Source: Actinomycetes bacterium
GTDB lineage: Bacteria; Actinomycetota; Acidimicrobiia; Acidimicrobiales; Palsa-688
Assembly (NCBI GenBank): GCA_021808425.1
Contig: JAKBBS010000023.1
Coordinates: 1-27,544 of the forward strand
Direction: 5' to 3'
Length of the DNA stretch: 27,544 nucleotides
Shown: positions 23,286 to 27,544 of the stretch, piece after piece
Layout: each line of letters opens with the position of its first letter
Numbering within the stretch: position 1 is the first letter of the stretch
Translations under genes and position numbers: made by a program
The notes under the pieces: generated by a model
What the model was told of the DNA's origin: nothing
The model's input: only the letters and a program-made list of their open reading frames with translations
Database searches by the model: none

Positions 23286-23292
23286 GAGGTCG

Positions 23293-23349
23293 GTGCGAGG
23301 CCGACAGTTGCTGCGCGTCTTATCCCGCTCTTGGAACGCTGCACGATGA
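23293..23349 (+). CDS. Candidate leaderless leader peptide (18 aa)
   Basis: GTG 23293 opens 18 codons, MRGRQLLRVLSRSWNAAR, and stops with TGA at 23347-23349. The TGA overlaps the ATG of the ThDP enzyme in an ATGA tetramer. TAGCGT seven bases before the GTG matches the leaderless pattern of neighbouring genes. The peptide is basic, with three leucines, one valine and five arginines. Such an ORF would make translation of the downstream gene depend on the leader. No homologue is recognised; the support is the -10 spacing and the exact ATGA overlap. Confidence 0.4.
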   Translation: MRGRQLLRVLSRSWNAAR

Positions 23350-24911
23350 ACGGCGCCGAAGCCCTGCTGCGCACCTTCGTATCCTCCGGTGTCGACACCT
23401 GCTTCATGAATCCGGGCACTTCGGAGATGCACTTCGTGGCTGCGCTCGACCGCGTGCCTGAGGTGCGCGGCGTCCTGACTCTGTTCGAGGGCGTCGCGTC
23501 GGGGGCGGCGGACGGCTTCGCCCGGATGGCCGAGCGGCCTGCCTCGGTCCTCTTGCACCTCGGGCCTGGACTCGGCAACGCTGTAGCGAACCTGCACAAC
23601 GCAAGGCGCGCGGCCAGCCCGGTCGTCGCAGTGGTCGGTGACCACGCCACCTTCCACGAGCGTTTCGACGCGCCACTGCAATCCGACATCCACGCGCTTG
23701 CCTCCAACGTGTCGGGATGGGTGAGCCGTCCGGGCAGCGTCGAGGAACTTCCCGGTGCCGCGGCCGCGGCTGTTGCAGCCGCCTACGGCCCTCCTGGACA
23801 GGTGGCGACGCTCGTCCTGCCAGCTGACGTCTCGTGGTCCGAAGGCGCGGAGCCGGCCCTCCCGGCGTCGCGTCGCGTTGCGGGCGGCGTCGACGTGGAA
23901 ACGTTGCGCTGCGCCGCGCAAGTGTTGCGCAGCGGCAAGCCGGCGGCGTTCCTGGTCGGCGGCCCTGGCTGTCGCTCCGAGGTGCTAGAGACACTCGGCT
24001 CCATCGCATCTGCGACCGGCGCGAGGGTCATCTGCGAGACCCTTCCCGCCCGGATAGAACGCGGTGCGGGACGTTTCGAACCTGAGCGCCTCGCCTACCT
24101 TGCCGAGATGGCGCTCGCTCAACTTGATGACCTTGCACACCTGATCCTGGTCGGCGCCCCTGCGCCGGTGTCGTTCTTTGCTTACCCCTCGAAGCCGAGC
24201 TGGCTGACCCCGCCGGACTGCGAGGTTCTGCGACTTGCGGGTCCTGGTGACGACTGCTCCTTGGCCGTTTCATCGCTGGCGGAGGCGCTAGGCGCGCCAA
24301 AGCGTGGGGCAGCACCGGCGTCGCGTGCCGCCGAGCGTGCGCGCCGGGAGGTGCCCGAAGGCGGCCCGCTCACCTCGGAGGCTGTCGGCCTGACGGTCGG
24401 AGCGCTGCTCCCCGAGGGGGCGATCGTCTCCGACGAGTCGATAAGTTCGGGGGCTCATGCTTGGGCCGCGAGCGCGGCGGCCCCCCCTCACGACTGGCTG
24501 GCGCTCAGCGGTGGTGCCATCGGGCAGGGCCTGCCTCTCGCGCTAGGCGCAGCGGTTGCCTGCCCGAATCGCCGGGTGCTCGCGCTGGAAGCCGACGGCT
24601 CGGCGATGTACACCATCCAGGCGCTTTGGAGTATGGCGAGGGATGGTGCTGATGTCACCGTGGTGATCCTCTCCAACCGCAGCTACGCGATACTAAACAT
24701 GGAACTGAAGCGAGTCGAGGCGGACGGCGATGGCGTGCGCGCCCGGGAGATGCTCGACCTTAGACGTCCGGATCTCGATTTCGTGTCGCTGGCTGCTGGG
24801 ATGGGAGTCCCCGCCCGGCGCGTCACTGATGCCGCGGGGTTCGCCCAGGCGATCAGGGAGTCGTTCGCGACGCCCGGACCTTCGCTGATAGAAGCGGTGA
24901 TCGTTCGCTAG
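23346..24911 (+). CDS. ThDP-dependent enzyme, acetolactate synthase large-subunit-like
   Basis: The 521-residue protein belongs to the ThDP enzymes often annotated as acetolactate synthase large subunit. The N-terminal pyrimidine-binding domain has NPGTSEMHFVAALD, the cofactor-activating glutamate Glu 48 in LFEGVASGAADGFARM, and HLGPGLGNAVANLHNARRA. A central domain follows (about 180-330). The C-terminal domain has LSGGAIGQGLPLALGAAVA and the ThDP-metal motif EADGSAMYTIQALWSM with NRSYAILNMEL. It is shorter than true IlvB (about 570-600), has no regulatory subunit gene beside it, and resembles the benzoylformate-decarboxylase-like branch more than anabolic IlvB, so the reaction is unknown. 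ATG 23346 is chosen through overlap with the leader ORF; TTG 23331 is the alternative. Divergent from the SDR gene. Confidence 0.82.
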   Translation: MNGAEALLRTFVSSGVDTCFMNPGTSEMHFVAALDRVPEVRGVLTLFEGVASGAADGFARMAERPASVLLHLGPGLGNAVANLHNARRAASPVVAVVGDHATFHERFDAPLQSDIHALASNVSGWVSRPGSVEELPGAAAAAVAAAYGPPGQVATLVLPADVSWSEGAEPALPASRRVAGGVDVETLRCAAQVLRSGKPAAFLVGGPGCRSEVLETLGSIASATGARVICETLPARIERGAGRFEPERLAYLAEMALAQLDDLAHLILVGAPAPVSFFAYPSKPSWLTPPDCEVLRLAGPGDDCSLAVSSLAEALGAPKRGAAPASRAAERARREVPEGGPLTSEAVGLTVGALLPEGAIVSDESISSGAHAWAASAAAPPHDWLALSGGAIGQGLPLALGAAVACPNRRVLALEADGSAMYTIQALWSMARDGADVTVVILSNRSYAILNMELKRVEADGDGVRAREMLDLRRPDLDFVSLAAGMGVPARRVTDAAGFAQAIRESFATPGPSLIEAVIVR

Positions 24912-24943
24912 ACGCTAGAGCTAGAACGTAGGTTTTCCCGGAC

Positions 24944-24983
24944 AGCTTCGCGCGCACCTGCGTGGCGCCTCCCTGTCGAAGCT
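24944..24983. repeat. Inverted repeat after the ThDP-enzyme gene
   Basis: AGCTTCG (24944-24950) is complementary to CGAAGCT (24977-24983), with a 26-base GC-rich spacer. No T run follows on either strand, so a terminator role is unproven. Confidence 0.3.
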
Positions 24984-25064
24984 CCGCCATTGACCGTCAA
25001 ATTGAGCACCCTTGCTGCCCCGTAGGTAGCTAAACGAGTCGAGTGGGTGGCAGAATCGGATTTC

Positions 25065-25112
25065 ATTCAGGCATTCAGGCATTCAGCCATCTAGGGATCT
25101 AGGCATTTACGC
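25065..25112 (+). repeat. Degenerate 8-base tandem repeat, six units
   Basis: Six consecutive 8-base units begin at 25065, 25073, 25081, 25089, 25097 and 25105. The first two are ATTCAGGC, the third is ATTCAGCC, the fourth ATCTAGGG, the fifth ATCTAGGC and the last ATTTACGC. The last unit supplies most of the -10 element of the next gene. Confidence 0.7.
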
Positions 25113-25113
25113 T
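25108..25113 (+). promoter_or_regulatory. -10 element of the RNA methyltransferase gene (leaderless)
   Basis: TACGCT lies six bases before GTG 25120. It overlaps the last unit of the 8-base repeat. Confidence 0.48.
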
Positions 25114-25119
25114 AGAACA

Positions 25120-26328
25120 GTGTTGGTGGGCGATACTCCAGTCCGGGTGACTCTGAGGACCACGGCAATGGCCTCCGACGGCCGCGCGATAGCCCGTGAC
25201 GCCGACGGGAAGGTGGTCTTCGTCGAGGGAGCCCTGCCCGACGAGACTGTGGTTGCGCACATCACCGAGGACAAGTCATCTTTTCGCTCCGCTGTCATAG
25301 ACATTCCATTGGAGGCGTCCCCGGACCGGGTAGAACCCCTTTGCCCATACGTGGCCGAAGGCTGCGGGGGTTGTCGCTGGCAGCACGTCGAGGTAGACGC
25401 GCAACGACGGCTCAAGGAAACCATGATCCGCGAGTCTCTGCGTCGAATCGGACGGACCGTTAGCCTCCCCGACGGAGGTGTCGAGCCAACCGTGGAGCTT
25501 GCTTCGTGGCAGTTTCGCACGACTGTCCGGGCAGGGGTGGCTGCAGGCCGACCCGGGTTGCGCCGGTTGCGCTCGAACGACATTGTTCCCGTAGACGACT
25601 GCCCTGTCGCGACTCTCGCAGTGTCAGGCATGCTCGGCTCGCTCAAGTTCCCCGGTGCAGACGAGGTGCTATTTCGGGCGGGGGAGCGCACCGGCGAGCT
25701 CATGGCGCGTCCTAATCCGCTACCGTCCGAACCGGGATTGCCGCGCGGTGTGTCGGTGGGCCAGATCCACGAGTGTGCTGCGGGAAGGACTTGGAGGGTG
25801 TCGGCGGCCTCTTTCTTCCAGACCCGACCGGACGGCGTAGACGCGCTGGCGTCGATGGTCCGAGACAGCGCGGCGGGCTTGGATGGTGCAGGTCGGCCGG
25901 ACCGGAGGGGTCGGGCGGTGGACTTGTGCAGCGGAGTCGGGGTGTTCGCGGGGGTGCTAGGGGAAGCGGGCTGGACGGTGACGGCGGTGGAGGGTTCGAA
26001 GTCGTCGGTCGGCGATGCCGAGAAGAACCTGGCGGGGCTCCCAGTCGAGATCCTACGAAGCAGGTTTCAGGACTGGAAGCCGACACGGGCAGATCTTGTG
26101 GTGGCGGACCCGAGTCGTGACGGGCTCGGTCGGCCCGGAGTCGCCGTCGCAGCCGGGACGGGCGCGCGCCGTGTGGTGCTAATAAGCTGCGATGTCGCCA
26201 GCTTCGCCCGAGACAGCTCACTTCTGGCCGACGCCCGATACCGACTTTCGTCTCTCACACCGATCGACATGTTTCCCCACACGCCGCACGTCGAGATCTT
26301 TTCAGTCTTCGATCGGGTCGCGCAGTAA
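25120..26328 (+). CDS. TrmA/RlmD-family RNA (uracil-C5) methyltransferase
   Basis: The 402-residue protein has the three-part layout of the TrmA/RumA family: an N-terminal TRAM domain (residues 5-65, GRAIARDADGKVVFVEGALPDE), an iron-sulfur motif with Cys 75, 82, 85 (CPYVAEGCGGCRWQHV) and Cys 161, and a C-terminal SAM-dependent methyltransferase with the DLCSGVGVFAGVL SAM loop. The catalytic motif is ISCDVASFARD and the end is DMFPHTPHVEIFSVF, which carries the conserved glutamate. The usual catalytic motif SCNPxTxxRD has become SCDVASFARD, keeping the nucleophilic Cys. It would methylate C5 of a uridine in 23S rRNA or tRNA; the iron-sulfur cluster favours an RlmD-type target. GTG 25120 follows a leaderless -10. 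Confidence 0.88.
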   Translation: MLVGDTPVRVTLRTTAMASDGRAIARDADGKVVFVEGALPDETVVAHITEDKSSFRSAVIDIPLEASPDRVEPLCPYVAEGCGGCRWQHVEVDAQRRLKETMIRESLRRIGRTVSLPDGGVEPTVELASWQFRTTVRAGVAAGRPGLRRLRSNDIVPVDDCPVATLAVSGMLGSLKFPGADEVLFRAGERTGELMARPNPLPSEPGLPRGVSVGQIHECAAGRTWRVSAASFFQTRPDGVDALASMVRDSAAGLDGAGRPDRRGRAVDLCSGVGVFAGVLGEAGWTVTAVEGSKSSVGDAEKNLAGLPVEILRSRFQDWKPTRADLVVADPSRDGLGRPGVAVAAGTGARRVVLISCDVASFARDSSLLADARYRLSSLTPIDMFPHTPHVEIFSVFDRVAQ

Positions 26329-26345
26329 ACAACCGGTGTGCGGCT

Positions 26346-26361
26346 GCGCTTCGTGAGGCGC
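26346..26361. terminator. Short hairpin between convergent genes, possible bidirectional terminator
   Basis: GCGCTT (26346-26351) pairs with AGGCGC (26356-26361), including one G-T pair, around loop CGTG. It fills the 33-base gap between the methyltransferase and the aldo/keto reductase stop codons. There is no T run, so it may be a transcript end stabiliser rather than an intrinsic terminator. Confidence 0.3.
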
Positions 26362-27303
26362 TCAGATCCGCTCCAGCGTCCCCCCGTCGAAGAGCGCAGT
26401 GGCATCGAGGTGGTCAACGTCAGCCTGCATCTCTGCTTCGGTGGGCGTCGGGCCGGCGTCGAGGGCTGCCTCGAGCGTCGGGCGGAGAAGGTCCATGTCG
26501 CTCGAGGAGTTGAGGAATACCTGCGCGTTCGACAAGACGAAGCGGACCGCTCGGCCGAGTTCGTCGCCTGGAGGCAGTGGCTGGTACCAGCTGTGGCGAC
26601 TACCTTCGTGGTCGGCCGGCCAACGCCGGCGCGCCAGCGACTTGATCGTCTGCACGGCGACGTCGCGCTGTTCACAAAGCTCGAGGAGCGCGTCAAGCTC
26701 GGTTCGGTACGCGGTGTTTGCGAGCATTGTGAAGTTGTAGGGGAGCAGGACCGAATCGAAGTCGTATCGCTCCAGGCTCTTCCGGTGCATCTCGGGGATG
26801 CGCAGGCCGTGGCCTGTCACGCCAACGAAGCGGGTGAGGCCCTCCTCCTTGGCGTCGATTAGAGCTTCGAGTGCTCCGCCAGGCCCCATCGCCTGACTCC
26901 ATTCTTCTTCCTCAACGAGGTTGTGCAGCTGGATCAAGTCGACGGAGTCGACGCCGAGGCGCTCGAGGGAGCGCTCAAGGCTGCGCCGGGCCCCTGGTGC
27001 GTCGCGCTGGCCGGTTTTGGTGGCGAGAAACACTTCTTGGCGGTGAGCGCCGAGCCAGGGCGCCAGGCGAAGTTCGGACTCGCCGTAGTCGGCGGCGGTG
27101 TCGATGTGGTTGATGCCGTAGGAGGCGGCGACCTGAAGATAGTGGTCGGCTGTGGCTTGACTCGCCCGTCCCAGGCCGGCCGCTCCGAAGATGACTCTCG
27201 AGCTGCGATGACCGGTGCGCCCGAAGCGGGACCTCGGAACGTGTGCCGAGGTCCCCCCTTCGGCTTCGGTCTTGCCACTGTCGTTTCCTTCGTTGTCAGC
27301 CAT
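26362..27303 (-). CDS. Aldo/keto reductase
   Basis: AKR-superfamily oxidoreductase of 313 residues. The catalytic tetrad is visible: Asp 68 (INHIDTAADYG), Tyr 73, Lys 96 (VFLATKTG) and His 127 (DLIQLHNL). FGRTGHRSSRVIFGAAGLG gives the first strands and RFVGVTGHG the middle of the barrel. The C-terminal NADPH-binding part is less typical: where most AKRs show IPG or IxGxxxxxxL, this one has VFLNSSSDMDLLRPTLEAA, close to the subgroup sometimes annotated as putative AKRs of unknown substrate. The first 22 residues are a polar tail before the fold. The ATG at 27303 overlaps the TGA of the helicase gene upstream (TGATG), so the two are co-transcribed. Reaction unknown beyond NADPH-dependent carbonyl reduction. 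Confidence 0.87.
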   Translation of the reverse strand: MADNEGNDSGKTEAEGGTSAHVPRSRFGRTGHRSSRVIFGAAGLGRASQATADHYLQVAASYGINHIDTAADYGESELRLAPWLGAHRQEVFLATKTGQRDAPGARRSLERSLERLGVDSVDLIQLHNLVEEEEWSQAMGPGGALEALIDAKEEGLTRFVGVTGHGLRIPEMHRKSLERYDFDSVLLPYNFTMLANTAYRTELDALLELCEQRDVAVQTIKSLARRRWPADHEGSRHSWYQPLPPGDELGRAVRFVLSNAQVFLNSSSDMDLLRPTLEAALDAGPTPTEAEMQADVDHLDATALFDGGTLERI

Positions 27304-27544
27304 CAGCCCACCATAGAGCGAAGATCACCCTCGATGGCGCCCAACATGCGTTCTATGCGTTCCTCGCTCACAGGTAGAGCTGTACCCATGGACTGCGCCC
27401 AAAGCGACACGCGCAGCTCCTCGATCAACCAGCGGACTTCAGCCAACGACGCCGGAGATCTACGAACGCGACTGTCGACCAGCCTGTTGTAGCGAAGCGA
27501 CAACTTGTCGATGACAGCCTGGCGGGACTGGTCACGTTGAAGGT
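27303..27544 (-). CDS. hrpA: C-terminal end of an HrpA-type ATP-dependent RNA helicase (cut by window edge)
   Basis: Only the last 80 codons are inside the window; the frame is open to the right edge. The sequence runs DKLSLRYNRLVDSRVRR, then AEVRWLIEELRVSLWAQSMG and TALPVSEERIERML. I recognise this as the end of the DUF3418 domain of HrpA-like DEAH helicases, where LLEEYRVSLFAQ-x-LGT-x-PVS is typical. The helicase motifs themselves would lie outside. A TTG at 27503 within this stretch is not a start. The stop overlaps the start of the aldo/keto reductase gene. Identification rests on the tail only, so it is good but not certain. Confidence 0.75.
   Translation of the reverse strand, partial: LQRDQSRQAVIDKLSLRYNRLVDSRVRRSPASLAEVRWLIEELRVSLWAQSMGTALPVSEERIERMLGAIEGDLRSMVG

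Noticed and set aside
1..27544. CRISPR arrays, insertion sequences, phage or defence genes
   Set aside because: No spaced direct repeats of suitable length, no transposase, integrase, nuclease-defence or toxin-antitoxin motifs were seen. The gene content is housekeeping and metabolism.

Overview
The window reads as an ordinary chromosomal segment of a high-GC actinobacterium. The evidence is a BldC-like excisionase-fold protein beside an Sm-like conserved protein, two genes of mycothiol-linked families, a group 1 sigma factor directly after dnaG, heavy GTG/TTG start use, and many genes that look leaderless. A deep lineage such as Acidimicrobiia is plausible, but that is inference. I see no phage, insertion sequence, CRISPR array or defence island.

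Positions 1-8800 are informational and housekeeping genes. They begin with a truncated excisionase-like gene and a convergent Sm-like protein. A plus-strand run follows: HIT hydrolase, PhoH ATPase, YbeY endoribonuclease, HlyC/CorC membrane protein and Era GTPase, several joined by 4-base TTGA overlaps. A DinG-like helicase lies opposite, divergent from uppS, which is followed by recO. Positions 8790-16119 hold glyS, ppdK, the dnaG-rpoD pair, a terminator and tRNA-Asn(GTT). Positions 16124-19244 hold an Rv2466c-like thioredoxin-fold protein that starts four bases after the tRNA, a TIGR03083-type mycothiol-family protein, and an acyl-CoA ligase.

Positions 19273-22490 form a sulfate assimilation locus: cysH (APS reductase) divergent from cysD-cysN. 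It has an unusually AT-rich control region, a possible 19-codon leader and a strong GC hairpin before cysD. No APS kinase domain is present, which fits direct APS reduction. Then come an SDR oxidoreductase divergent from a ThDP-dependent acetolactate-synthase-like enzyme with a candidate leaderless 18-codon leader, a TrmA/RlmD-family RNA methyltransferase, an aldo/keto reductase, and the C-terminal end of an HrpA-type helicase cut by the window edge.

The most interesting signals are regulatory. A TANNNT -10 element sits 6-8 bases before the start codon of ten genes or leaders. Two divergent gene pairs have overlapping -10 elements that share one TA dinucleotide. There are two candidate upstream leader ORFs, a degenerate 8-base tandem repeat running into a promoter, and a CysH that lacks one expected iron-sulfur cysteine. 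No clearly new multi-gene system was found.
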